Below, piece after piece: positions 52,586-60,367 of a stretch of DNA of 64,000 nt. Below the pieces are notes generated by a model that saw only the letters and a list, made by a program, of their open reading frames with translations, was not told the DNA's origin and did no database searches. The DNA is from Ruminococcus_C callidus. GTDB lineage: Bacteria > Bacillota > Clostridia > Oscillospirales > Ruminococcaceae. The position numbers and the translations under genes are program-made. The DNA is taken from contig NZ_CP186925.1 in assembly GCF_049562855.1 (NCBI RefSeq), forward strand, positions 2,294,001 through 2,358,000. Direction: 5' to 3'. The first letter of the stretch is position 1. Every line of letters begins with the position of its first letter.

Positions 52586-53392
52586 ATGAGTGCATGGGGT
52601 ACGGGACTGTATTCCGATGATTTTGCACTGGATGTGAAAAGTGAATTTTTAGATGCAATCAATTCTGGAAAGCCATATCGAGAAGCATTTGAGGAGTTAA
52701 AGAAAACATATGTGGATAATGCATATAATGACGATCCGGACATACCAGTATTTTGGTTTGTATGTGCGGACATTTTATGGAAAAAAGGTCGCTTAGACGA
52801 AGATATTAAACAGACGGCATTAGCATATATCGAAAGCAACTCAGATGTTGAACGTTGGAATTTAGAGTCATCTGCTCTGGGAAAGAAAAGAAAAACAGTT
52901 TTGGAAAAATTAAAGGCTAAATTACTTTCACCGCAGCCAGAGGCAAAACCGATTCGGATAAAGAAATTCTATGAGTGCCCCTGGAATATTGGTGATGTGT
53001 TTGCTTATCCATTGATTAGCAATCTTGCAAAAGAAAACGGGTTACATGGAAAATTTATTATATTTCAAGTTGCTGCAAAGAGAAAAATGAAAAAGAATGT
53101 CGATGAGTATCCTGTGGTTCGCTGTTGGATTGCAGAGGAGTTAACGTTTCCTCCCAAAACAACATGTGTGAAATGGAGTAGTATTCCAAGGAATGATGGA
53201 AATTATAATTACGGTTATTTTATGATTGCATCTTCTATACGCTCCGTTCCTAAAAGCATTCGTTTTATTGGAAATTTTGCTGAATATATTCCCGTTGATG
53301 ATGGTGGAAATATTGAAGAAGCTTCAGATGGTGTTATATGGAAGTGCTTTGAAGAAAAGATTGTAAAAGATTATCTGAGAGATATAGAATGA
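52586..53392 (+). CDS. DUF4259-like protein, copy 2
   Basis: 268 residues, a tandem paralogue of the preceding gene. The nucleotide sequence is nearly the same for the first 75 codons and the shared leader (CGACAGTAAAAGGGAG), then similarity drops: copy 2 has AAKRKMKKNVDEYPVVRCW where copy 1 has another sequence. A conserved head with a variable tail is the pattern of immunity gene duplication. It ends against a truncated RHS frame. Confidence 0.75.
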   Translation: MSAWGTGLYSDDFALDVKSEFLDAINSGKPYREAFEELKKTYVDNAYNDDPDIPVFWFVCADILWKKGRLDEDIKQTALAYIESNSDVERWNLESSALGKKRKTVLEKLKAKLLSPQPEAKPIRIKKFYECPWNIGDVFAYPLISNLAKENGLHGKFIIFQVAAKRKMKKNVDEYPVVRCWIAEELTFPPKTTCVKWSSIPRNDGNYNYGYFMIASSIRSVPKSIRFIGNFAEYIPVDDGGNIEEASDGVIWKCFEEKIVKDYLRDIE

Positions 53393-53822
53393 CAGTGACT
53401 GGTACAACACTGAGGTTTATGTTCGTGGTACAAATCTGCTGGCGAAATTCAGCAAGCAGAGCGGCAATGTCAAGACGGATTATCAGTACTATACGCAGAA
53501 TGCACATGGAGATGTTGTCAATCTGACGGATACAGACGGCGAGATTGTGAAGTTGTATATTTATGATGCATTCGGTGTAGAAAAGAATATCGACGATAAA
53601 AATATGAATGGTAGCTTTGTGTATAGAGCTGGAGCCTATGAGTATTATGATGTTACATATTGGCAACCAGAAGAAGGAGTTATTCTTTATGATTATTCAC
53701 GGAAAAAGCTAAATGCAGAAGAAATGGCATACGAAAAATTGTTGATTTTGCTATTAGCAAGTGCCGCTTATTCCGGAAGTGGCGTTGGACAGCCAGCACC
53801 GGCTATGCAACCAGCTATCTAG
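53391..53822 (+). pseudogene. RHS/YD-repeat protein, C-terminal tail only
   Basis: An open frame of 143 codons whose start is missing; it is entered directly after the stop of DUF4259 copy 2. It reads YYTQNAHGDVVNLTDTDGEI and then LYIYDAFGVEKN, the last YD repeat of an RHS core, followed by about 75 residues with a Gly/Pro/Ala end (QPAPAMQPAI). The rest of the RHS gene is absent, so this is a leftover toxin tail or a displaced C-terminus. Confidence 0.7.
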
Positions 53823-53857
53823 TAACTATATTGCTATATGTTGAAAGGAGTTTAAAT

Positions 53858-54685
53858 TTGCATACATTTTCCACATTGTACAAAAAGATGTTTCGACAAT
53901 TACTGTTTCCCTATGGATATAAACTTCATAAAAGTTTGTTTTATAAGGAAATTAATCAGGAACAGTGTTTTTTTATCACTGCAAAAAAAGAACGATACGC
54001 ACCTTATTATACTGTATATTTGGATATGCTTCCCTATTGTATGGATATAGAAAAAGAAATAGAAGATGTTTGTGATATTTCAGATGAACTTGGTTTTGAT
54101 TTACCGGGTTTGATGAAAAAACTTGAACCATCTCTGTTTCATCCAGAACCGGAAATCATAAAGGAATACTATGCATCCAGGCTATACGCAGATTTTTATG
54201 ACGAAGACAGAACAATAAACAGCCTTCGAAATGCTTGTAGTGACATGGAAAAATACATCCTGCCTTATTTCCATCAGTTCGCAGATCTGGAATATTTCTA
54301 TGCGGAAGAAAGTGAAACATGGAATTTTGCAGATCCTGTACATTATGGACTATCTTTGAAACTGCACCACTATGAAGATGCCTTGCACTGTATTGAATAT
54401 CGCATATCTGATTGTCGCCGTATCATGGCGGATCATGTCCAGACACAGAACAGACTGCATACTGGTACACTCATGAATCGGGATAAGGTTATTTTAAAGA
54501 AAGATCCGGATTATGCGGAAGAACTGACAAAATGGATCGCAGATTGTGCAGAGAAAATTGCCACATATGAAAAGATACAGAATCATATATTGCATAGGTC
54601 TACAACAGAGTTAGATAAAATGGTTACAGAAATAGAAGAAAGAAGTCGTATACACTTAAAAAGACTGCTTAATGCTAATTTCTAA
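53858..54685 (+). CDS. DUF4304-like hypothetical protein
   Basis: 275 residues from the TTG at 53858, 7 bases after AAAGGAG. The first 100 residues (FRQLLFPYGYKLHKSLFYKE and YYTVYLDMLP) resemble DUF4304 proteins, often found in immunity clusters. The second half is helical and charged with no known motif. AT-rich like its neighbours. It lies directly behind the RHS tail. Confidence 0.6.
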   Translation: MHTFSTLYKKMFRQLLFPYGYKLHKSLFYKEINQEQCFFITAKKERYAPYYTVYLDMLPYCMDIEKEIEDVCDISDELGFDLPGLMKKLEPSLFHPEPEIIKEYYASRLYADFYDEDRTINSLRNACSDMEKYILPYFHQFADLEYFYAEESETWNFADPVHYGLSLKLHHYEDALHCIEYRISDCRRIMADHVQTQNRLHTGTLMNRDKVILKKDPDYAEELTKWIADCAEKIATYEKIQNHILHRSTTELDKMVTEIEERSRIHLKRLLNANF

Positions 54686-54753
54686 TTTCTTAAATCCACC
54701 ACTCACAAGTAGGAACATGACCAACTCCAAAATTCCGATCAATTCATTTTTGA

Positions 54754-54918
54754 ACAAAGATAGATGATGATTATGGAATCCGATATGAGGGATTTGAAAT
54801 TTATAGCAGTTTGGCATTAACAACATTTCTATTTTTGGAAGATAAGTGTATTAGATGTTATTTCGGCTATAATTTAAAAGGATTTTCGAGTGATATATTC
54901 AAGGCAATACATCAATGA
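54754..54918 (+). pseudogene. Fragment of an unidentified gene
   Basis: 54 in-frame codons (DDDYGIRYEGFEIYSSLALT ... DIFKAIHQ) with no start codon or ribosome site. Looks like the end of a decayed small gene of the same AT-rich island. Nothing else recognisable lies between 54686 and 55066. Confidence 0.4.
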
Positions 54919-55066
54919 AAGACGATGCAGACAAAAAAGCAGTCAATGACAGAAAGTCAAAGACTGCATAAAATTCACTGTTTGATGTTCCTGACCGGAA
55001 TCAAGCCGGCGGTCTGTTGCTCAGGATACAATTGTTCTATCCAGATGAGCTTGCAGAAACATCAAA

Positions 55067-55082
55067 GGCAATACCGCACAAA
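55067..55082. repeat. Solo element A end
   Basis: GGCAATACCGCACAAA, the left 16 bp of subfamily A, at the edge of the tRNA terminator. Confidence 0.5.
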
Positions 55083-55088
55083 AAATAA

Positions 55089-55120
55089 AAAGGTACAAAT
55101 ACAAGATTTGTACCTTTTTT
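55089..55120 (-). terminator. Terminator of tRNA-Leu(UAA)
   Basis: AAGGTACAAAT pairs with ATTTGTACCTT, followed on the minus strand by TTTTTATTTTT. It starts right at the CCA end. Confidence 0.85.
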
Positions 55121-55444
55121 GGTGCCGCTGACCGGACTTGAACCGGTACGGTATCGCTACCGAGGGATTTTCTCACTACTCTATGTTACCATAGCCACAC
55201 AAAATTGTATGTTGTAGTCCGGACTTGGTCTTTACCATATCCTTTCGGACTTAGGTAGTCGGTGTAAGGTCTCTACACTCACTCTTGCGAGTTAGCACGG
55301 CGTTCTGTTTGTGCCTTCGCCGTTTTAGCCGACTTCTACACCACAGATTTCTCTGTGGGCACTCTCTGCGAACAGATCGCAGACGCACTGTTCATGCGTA
55401 CAAACATCAAAGTCCCTTGTGTCTGCCTATTCCACCACAGCGGC
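55120..55444 (-). tRNA. tRNA-Leu(UAA), split by a group I intron
   Basis: Exon 1 (55410-55444, 35 nt) is GCCGCTG acceptor, D arm and AGGGA-CTT. Exon 2 (55120-55171, 52 nt) is AAAA-TCCCT, variable arm CGGTA-GCGA-TACCG, T arm ACCGG-TTCAAGT-CCGGT, acceptor CAGCGGC, A and encoded CCA. Joined, they make an 87-nt class II tRNA-Leu with anticodon UAA. The break falls between U34 and A35, exactly where the cyanobacterial and plastid tRNA-Leu(UAA) group I intron sits. Own promoter and terminator. Confidence 0.93.
55172..55409 (-). other. Group I intron (IC3-like) in the anticodon loop
   Basis: 238 nt, starting after U34 and ending in G (55172), as group I introns do. It carries the core strands in order: TCGGCTAAAACGGCGAAG, GTGTAGAGACC (55268-55278), GACTACCTAAG (55250-55260) and GGTAAAGACCAAGTCC (55221-55236). 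These correspond to the GUGCAGAGACU, CUACCCUAA and GGUAAAGA..AGUCC segments I recall from the Anabaena intron. No homing endonuclease frame. Confidence 0.88.
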
Positions 55445-55506
55445 AAAAAATTCACTTTCGAAAACTGTCAGAAAATGTAGAAATCATTTTCAAACACAGC
55501 ATAATT

Positions 55507-55535
55507 ATTATAGCACGTTTTATGAAAAAAGTCAA
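55507..55535 (-). promoter_or_regulatory. Promoter of tRNA-Leu(UAA)
   Basis: Minus-strand TTGACT and TATAAT with a 17-bp spacer, 62 bp ahead of the tRNA. Confidence 0.8.
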
Positions 55536-55604
55536 GTGTTTTTTTACAAACACACATTTTGCACTCTGACAGCAGTGCATTATAACGACATAAGGCAACA
55601 CCAA

Positions 55605-55651
55605 AAAGCACATCACTCTTTGCAGCCATTTCCTGCAAAAAGTGATGTGCC
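55605..55651 (-). terminator. Terminator of the sucrose phosphorylase/fructokinase operon
   Basis: GCACATCACTCTTTGCAG pairs with CTGCAAAAAGTGATGTGC (one mismatch), with GCTTTTTGG next on the minus strand. It lies 15 bp beyond element A11. Confidence 0.75.
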
Positions 55652-55666
55652 TCTTAGCCTTCTTAT

Positions 55667-55838
55667 GGCAATACCGCACAAAGATTGTGCGACAGATGCG
55701 TCGTCAAATTTTTCGTCAGATGAAACAAAAAGCGGAGTGAATACTTGCTGTATTCACGAGCATTTTTGTGAAATATGACGGGAAATTTGCAAGCAGATGG
55801 CGTACAAAGTCGCCAGACGCTCTTTGTGCGGCATTGCC
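55667..55838 (+). mobile_element. MITE-like element A, copy 11 (172 bp)
   Basis: Full length with exact target duplication TTAT (55663-55666 and 55839-55842). It lies 8 bp past the fructokinase stop and before the terminator. Confidence 0.85.
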
Positions 55839-55846
55839 TTATGCTT

Positions 55847-56824
55847 TTATGCTTCTGAAATAATTTCCGATTTCATCAGATCCTGTATCTCCTGCCGATT
55901 CGGCATCACCTTTAACGCACCCTTTCTCGTCGTAATCAGCGATGCTCCGGCATTTGCAAAACGCAGCAGTTCCAGAAGCTGCTCTTTTGTGAGCTTGTTC
56001 ACTTCATGCTCCAGCACATAGTTCAACACGCAACCGAAAAATGTATCTCCTGCACCGGTTTTTTCCACAGATTTCACATCATAGACCGGTGCTTTTGCTG
56101 TTGCATTTCTCGTGTAAGCACAGCTTCCGTTTCCGCCCAGCGTGATGCAGATCAGCTGTATCTGCGGATATTTTTCCAAGAGTTCCCTTGCTGCCCGGTC
56201 ATAATCCGAATGCCCGAACATAAACTCCACTTCATTGTCTGAGATTTTCAAAAGATTGCATTTGGAGAACCCGTATTCGATTTCAGTTCTTGCATCTTCA
56301 AGATTGTTCCAGAGCGGTTCCCGCAGATTCGGGTCAAAGGAGAGCATTGCTCCGCTTTCTATTGCGGTATCTATGGCAAATCTGGTGGCTTCCCGAACGC
56401 CTGCATGGGTCGAGGAAAGTGTACCAAAGTGAAAGATTCTGGAATCCTGAATCAAATCTGTACGCACTTCCTGCCTGGTCAGCATCATGTCTGCACCCGG
56501 ATCACGAATAAAGCTGAACTCCCGTTCACCACCGGCAAAGGTATGCACAAAGGCAAGCGTCGTGGGAACACCTGCATCTGCCACCAGTCCGTCTGCACAA
56601 ATTCCAACCTCTTTTATGGTTTCAGAAAGCTGCCTGCCGAACATATCTGCTCCGACTTTTCCAATGAACGCCGTATGCTTTCCCAGCTTGGAAAGCATGG
56701 CAAGCACATTACAGGGAGCACCGCCCGGGTTCGCTTCCAGTAAGGGGTTTCCCTGCGGACTGATTCCGTTTTCGGTAAAATCGATCAGCAGTTCTCCTAA
56801 AGCTGTTACATCATATTTTTTCAC
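55847..56824 (-). CDS. Fructokinase (PfkB family carbohydrate kinase)
   Basis: 325 residues. The start GELLIDFTENG, the substrate loop NPGGAPCNVLAMLSKLG near 35 and the anion hole GAGDTFFGCVLNYVLE near 260 fit ScrK-type fructokinases. The start is GTG at 56824, 7 bases after GAGGG. It lies 10 bp behind sucrose phosphorylase: that enzyme yields glucose 1-phosphate and free fructose, and this kinase would phosphorylate the fructose. A partial second copy of its 5' end sits at 60992-61054. Confidence 0.9.
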   Translation of the reverse strand: MKKYDVTALGELLIDFTENGISPQGNPLLEANPGGAPCNVLAMLSKLGKHTAFIGKVGADMFGRQLSETIKEVGICADGLVADAGVPTTLAFVHTFAGGEREFSFIRDPGADMMLTRQEVRTDLIQDSRIFHFGTLSSTHAGVREATRFAIDTAIESGAMLSFDPNLREPLWNNLEDARTEIEYGFSKCNLLKISDNEVEFMFGHSDYDRAARELLEKYPQIQLICITLGGNGSCAYTRNATAKAPVYDVKSVEKTGAGDTFFGCVLNYVLEHEVNKLTKEQLLELLRFANAGASLITTRKGALKVMPNRQEIQDLMKSEIISEA

Positions 56825-56834
56825 TGCATTTCCC

Positions 56835-58244
56835 TCATTCTATCGTATAATCATAAATCGTCAAGTTTGCGTGCAATGTAATGGAATCATTTCCAAAGGT
56901 TCTTGTAATTGTCAGCAAATCGTTTGCAGAATTTACCTGAATCGTTCCCTCCAGAGAAAATGCCGGATGGGTATTCCGCAGTGTCATTAGTTTTTTCAGT
57001 TCCTGTACAACAGGACGTTCCTGCTCTTTTGCCACTTCTTCTTTTGAGTAATAATGGCGATTGATGTCTCTGCCGTTCTTCGTCTGTTCCATCAGAGCAA
57101 TGTCATTGCTTCCAGCAAGCATTCCTACATAATATACCTGCGGGATTCCCGGTGCAAAAAACTGTATTGCACGAGCAAGCAGATACGCCTTATCATTGTT
57201 TCCCAAAGCCGAATAATACGTCGTATTTACCTGATAAATGTCCAGATTATGATAAGCTTCAGAGCTGTAGATCTTCTTGACATTTGCCCCCTGGCTGTAC
57301 ATCTGTTCTTTGACCTTTTCAATTTCCTCGTCCGGCAGCAGGTCTTTTACATCCACAATGCCAATGCCGTCATGCGTGTCCAATGTCGTAAATTGTTTCA
57401 TGGGACACATTTCCAGCCAATGCTTCAAATATTGTCCGTCATGATTATAGAGGGCATGCAGTGTCAGCACCGGAAGAGCAAAGTCATAAACCCAAAAGCC
57501 CTGATCGGAAATTTTCATGGGAATGGTGTAATGTTCGTGGATTTCCGGCAAGATCTCTACATGTTCCTTTTTGACAACATCTTCGATCTCATGCAGCAGT
57601 TCCCAGATGTCCGGTTCAATAAAAAAGCAATTGGTATCCGGTTTCTTTACAGCATAGGCAAATGCATCCAGTCGAATGACAGATGCCCCGTGATGACACA
57701 TAGAGAGCAGTGTATCCCGAATAAATTTCTTTGTCACCTCTGTGCGAATATCCAGATCGATCTGTTCCTCACAGAATGTACACCATACTTTATCACGGCT
57801 GCCGTCCGAAAAAGTGACATCCACATATGGTGCTCTCGGTTTCCGCTTATAGATCAGATCTGTCTGCTCCTGTGTGGGTTCTCCGTTTTTCCAGAACTGG
57901 CTATACCGGATAAACATGTCCTTATAGGCTGAAGCATCTTTCTTTTCTAAAAAATCTTTGAAATACACAGAGCTTGCTGAAATATGATTGACCATAAAGT
58001 CAAACATCAGATAATACTCTTTTCCCAATGCCTCTACATCTGAAAAGTCGCCGAATTTCTCGTCAACCTTGTCGTAGCACATCGGGGCAAACCCTCTGTC
58101 CGCAGAAGACGGGAAAAAAGGCAGAATATGCACACCGCCAACAGCATTCTGATAGTGTTGATTCAGCAGTTCATGCAATTCTTTCAAGTTATTTCCCATG
58201 CTGTCCGCATAAGTAATCAGCATAATTTCATTTTTTAAGTTCAT
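56835..58244 (-). CDS. gtfA: Sucrose phosphorylase (GH13_18)
   Basis: 469 residues, cytosolic. GH13 barrel with nucleophile Asp near 194 in IRLDAFAY, acid/base Glu near 235 in ILPEIHEH and the transition-state Asp in TTLDTHDGIG near 290. The length, the start EIMLITYADSMG and the HILPFFPSSADRGF block match sucrose phosphorylases, which split sucrose with phosphate. First gene of the operon with fructokinase, driven by the promoter at 58395-58423. Confidence 0.92.
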   Translation of the reverse strand: MNLKNEIMLITYADSMGNNLKELHELLNQHYQNAVGGVHILPFFPSSADRGFAPMCYDKVDEKFGDFSDVEALGKEYYLMFDFMVNHISASSVYFKDFLEKKDASAYKDMFIRYSQFWKNGEPTQEQTDLIYKRKPRAPYVDVTFSDGSRDKVWCTFCEEQIDLDIRTEVTKKFIRDTLLSMCHHGASVIRLDAFAYAVKKPDTNCFFIEPDIWELLHEIEDVVKKEHVEILPEIHEHYTIPMKISDQGFWVYDFALPVLTLHALYNHDGQYLKHWLEMCPMKQFTTLDTHDGIGIVDVKDLLPDEEIEKVKEQMYSQGANVKKIYSSEAYHNLDIYQVNTTYYSALGNNDKAYLLARAIQFFAPGIPQVYYVGMLAGSNDIALMEQTKNGRDINRHYYSKEEVAKEQERPVVQELKKLMTLRNTHPAFSLEGTIQVNSANDLLTITRTFGNDSITLHANLTIYDYTIE

Positions 58245-58280
58245 ATCCGCACCTCACTCTATTGTATACAGGGTATGTCT

Positions 58281-58365
58281 GGAAAGGGGTTTCTGGGCAA
58301 TATGACGGAAAATCTGCAAGCAGATTGCATGCAAAGCCTTCAGACGGGCTTTATGCAGCGTTTCC
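58281..58365 (-). repeat. Element B half copy
   Basis: GGGTTTCTGGGCAATATGACGGAAAATCTGCAAGCAGATTGC and on to GGGCTTTATGCAGCGTTTCC: the right half of subfamily B. It lies in the leader of the sucrose phosphorylase gene. Confidence 0.6.
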
Positions 58366-58370
58366 TGAAA

Positions 58371-58382
58371 GTAACTAGTTAC
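58371..58382. promoter_or_regulatory. LacI-type operator, site 1
   Basis: GTAACTAGTTAC, a perfect 12-bp palindrome just downstream of the sucrose phosphorylase -10. Confidence 0.7.
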
Positions 58383-58394
58383 TTTGTTGATTAC

Positions 58395-58423
58395 AGCATA
58401 CCATGAAACCAGTTACTTGTCAA
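58395..58423 (-). promoter_or_regulatory. Sucrose phosphorylase promoter with operator in the spacer
   Basis: Minus-strand TTGACA and TATGCT, 17-bp spacer. The spacer holds operator 2, GAAACCAGTTAC (58405-58416). Confidence 0.75.
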
Positions 58424-58485
58424 GACTTTTTTCTGATTTTTGTCGCAATTTCTAAAAAATATGAAAACGTTTTGTGCAGTTCTAC

Positions 58486-58497
58486 GAAACTGGTTAC
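58486..58497. promoter_or_regulatory. LacI-type operator, site 3
   Basis: GAAACTGGTTAC, the same half-site pattern, 16 bp upstream of the -35 of the LacI gene. Confidence 0.65.
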
Positions 58498-58513
58498 TTT
58501 ACTAATTCTTTTA

Positions 58514-58542
58514 TTGATTCACAAACGATTATGTGCTATAAT
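58514..58542 (+). promoter_or_regulatory. Promoter of the LacI-family gene
   Basis: TTGATT and TATAAT, 17-bp spacer, 26 bp before the start codon. Confidence 0.75.
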
Positions 58543-58568
58543 GAAGAGAGAAACAGGAGGCATAAAAA

Positions 58569-59594
58569 ATGGCGAAAAAAAATGTAACCTTTGCAGATAT
58601 TGCAGCATATACCGGTTTTTCCAAAACAACGATTTCCCGATATTTTAACAATCCCGACTCCATCACTGTGGAAAATCAGGAAAAGATCGCAAATGCCTTA
58701 GAGGTGCTGGACTATAAGGAAAATAAGCTGGCAAGAGTCATGGCAAACGGCAAAACAGAAATGGTTGGCGTGATCATTCCCAACTTATATATGCACTATT
58801 ATTCGGACATGCTGGATCACATCATCTCGACCTATGAGGAATACGGCTATAAATTCATCGTATTTGCAGGGAACGAAGACGCCGATGTGGAACGGCGATA
58901 TATTCAGGAACTTCTCGCCTATAAGACAGAGGGGCTGATTATTTTAAGTCACACGCTCTCTTCCAAAGAACTGGCAGAATATCACGTTCCTATCGTTACC
59001 ATTGAACGGGAAGACGAATATGTGTGCAGTGTCAATACAGACAACTACATGGGCGGCGTGCAGGCTGCAACCGTCCTCGCCAAAAGCGGCTGCGACATTC
59101 TGCTCCATGCAAATGCAGATTTTCCAAATACCATTCCAGCTTACAAACGCATTCAGGGATTTCAGGATTTTTGCGAAACAAATGGGTTGGAACATTGCAT
59201 CATGATTCGGAATTTTGGTGCCAACTTTGAAGAAAACAATGCAGAGATCGCAAAGCTTTTACAAGAGATCGAAGAAACATATGCAGAGAAAAAAGTGGGA
59301 ATCTTTATGCCCAATGACACCCACGCCAACATTCTGCTCAATCTTATTATACGAAAATACGGCACATTGCCGGAACGGTATAAAATCATTGGTTTCGACA
59401 ACTCTCCCGTTTCCAGAGAGGCAATTTTTCCCATTACCACAGTTGGCCAACAAATGGACAAAATCGCACAGGAGGCAGTAGAACTGCTTTCACTGCAAAT
59501 CAGCGAACGAAAAAAACGCAGACCCAAGCCGCTTGCCGCACCGATTCACAAGGTGCTTACACCGATTCTGATCCGCAGAGAAACCACAAAATAA
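58569..59594 (+). CDS. LacI family repressor, probable sucrose regulator
   Basis: 341 residues. The N-terminal helix-turn-helix reads VTFADIAAYTGFSKTTISRYFN, followed by the hinge and a periplasmic-binding-protein-like sensor domain (about 60-330; MVGVIIPNLYMHYYSDMLDHI, IIGFDNSPVSREAIFPITTVGQ). The ATG at 58569 follows AGGAGG. It is divergent from sucrose phosphorylase and shares the region with three GTAAC/GTTAC operators. Likely relieved by sucrose, fructose or a phosphate ester. Confidence 0.92.
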   Translation: MAKKNVTFADIAAYTGFSKTTISRYFNNPDSITVENQEKIANALEVLDYKENKLARVMANGKTEMVGVIIPNLYMHYYSDMLDHIISTYEEYGYKFIVFAGNEDADVERRYIQELLAYKTEGLIILSHTLSSKELAEYHVPIVTIEREDEYVCSVNTDNYMGGVQAATVLAKSGCDILLHANADFPNTIPAYKRIQGFQDFCETNGLEHCIMIRNFGANFEENNAEIAKLLQEIEETYAEKKVGIFMPNDTHANILLNLIIRKYGTLPERYKIIGFDNSPVSREAIFPITTVGQQMDKIAQEAVELLSLQISERKKRRPKPLAAPIHKVLTPILIRRETTK

Positions 59595-59610
59595 AACCAC
59601 ATCTATGCAA

Positions 59611-59648
59611 AATCCCCTTATCAGCGAATACTGGTAAGGGAATTTTTT
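59611..59648 (+). terminator. Terminator of the LacI-family gene
   Basis: AATCCCCTTATCAG pairs with CTGGTAAGGGAATT and is followed by TTTTA. Confidence 0.8.
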
Positions 59649-59649
59649 A

Positions 59650-59810
59650 GAACCCGTCTTCACAAGAAATATATGTGGATTTTCGAGCATAATTTTGTTG
59701 CAGACAAGGAAAAAATACGCAGGCGGGCTGTCGCCCGGCAAGTGTTTTTCACGCAGTATGCAGCAAAATTTGCCGAAAAGACACGTGTATACGCTTGTGA
59801 AGACGGGTTC
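59650..59810. mobile_element. Palindromic element D (161 bp)
   Basis: Terminal inverted repeats GAACCCGTCTTCACAAG / CTTGTGAAGACGGGTTC are perfect over 17 bp. The interior has the same plan (GTGGATTTTCGAGCAT; CGGGCTGTCGCCCG apex). No coding capacity. The ends differ from A, B and C. Only one copy is seen here, so it is a candidate further subfamily. It starts 1 bp past the LacI terminator. Confidence 0.65.
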
Positions 59811-59842
59811 TTAGATAGATGCTCATAGAGCAATGCTGTTGC

Positions 59843-60367
59843 TTATGATTTTGTTTTCTCTTCGTATTTTCTCAAGTATGCGTTATAACAATCATCACAA
59901 AGCGTTTTTTTCCATGGCATATCCATTCTGAACATACCTCTCTCACCGCAGTATTCACAGATATGTGCAGACCTTTTTTCATATCCTCGAACGAGTTCTG
60001 ATATATCATGCCTGAGTTTCTTCTTTGCTTCGTTATCCTCACAATTCTGAGGTTCAAATCTCAAAGAAGCAACACCGAGGAAATCAATAGCCTGTAGTTC
60101 GCCAGATACGCCTTTAAATTTGTAATAAAACCTGAGTGTACCGAACTTCTCTTTTATCTGAAGAATTTCCAAGTCAATCTCATTTGCCGGAATACCTTCT
60201 TCAGCATATCTATTCGTGATTCTTTGACATAATTCGTAGATAAGTTCGAACCAGCCTGAACTGCATTCGCACCCCCACTTTCGATATATATTTCTTTCTT
60301 TTTTGTCCCGATTTTGCTGCATAAACGGGAAATCGCTCTGCAATTGTTTTTCAAAACGTTCTTTCAT
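59843..60367 (-). CDS. Zinc-ribbon accessory protein of phage-like type
   Basis: 174 residues: helical N-terminus, the middle phrase LQIKEKFGTLRFYYKF near 70, and two CxxC pairs at the C-terminus (CEYCGERGMFRMDMPW then CDDC) that would form a zinc ribbon. Similar small proteins occur in prophages and accessory islands. Function unknown. The ATG at 60367 has AAGGAG about 10 bases upstream. AT-rich. Confidence 0.7.
   Translation of the reverse strand: MKERFEKQLQSDFPFMQQNRDKKERNIYRKWGCECSSGWFELIYELCQRITNRYAEEGIPANEIDLEILQIKEKFGTLRFYYKFKGVSGELQAIDFLGVASLRFEPQNCEDNEAKKKLRHDISELVRGYEKRSAHICEYCGERGMFRMDMPWKKTLCDDCYNAYLRKYEEKTKS

Noticed and set aside
53700..53822. A new toxin domain at the end of the RHS tail
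   Set aside because: The last 40 residues are short and low in complexity, with no catalytic pattern that I can name. Kept only as an RHS tail.
55285..55569. A 94-codon plus-strand frame across the split tRNA
   Set aside because: It runs through tRNA exon, intron and promoter in antisense; no ribosome site.
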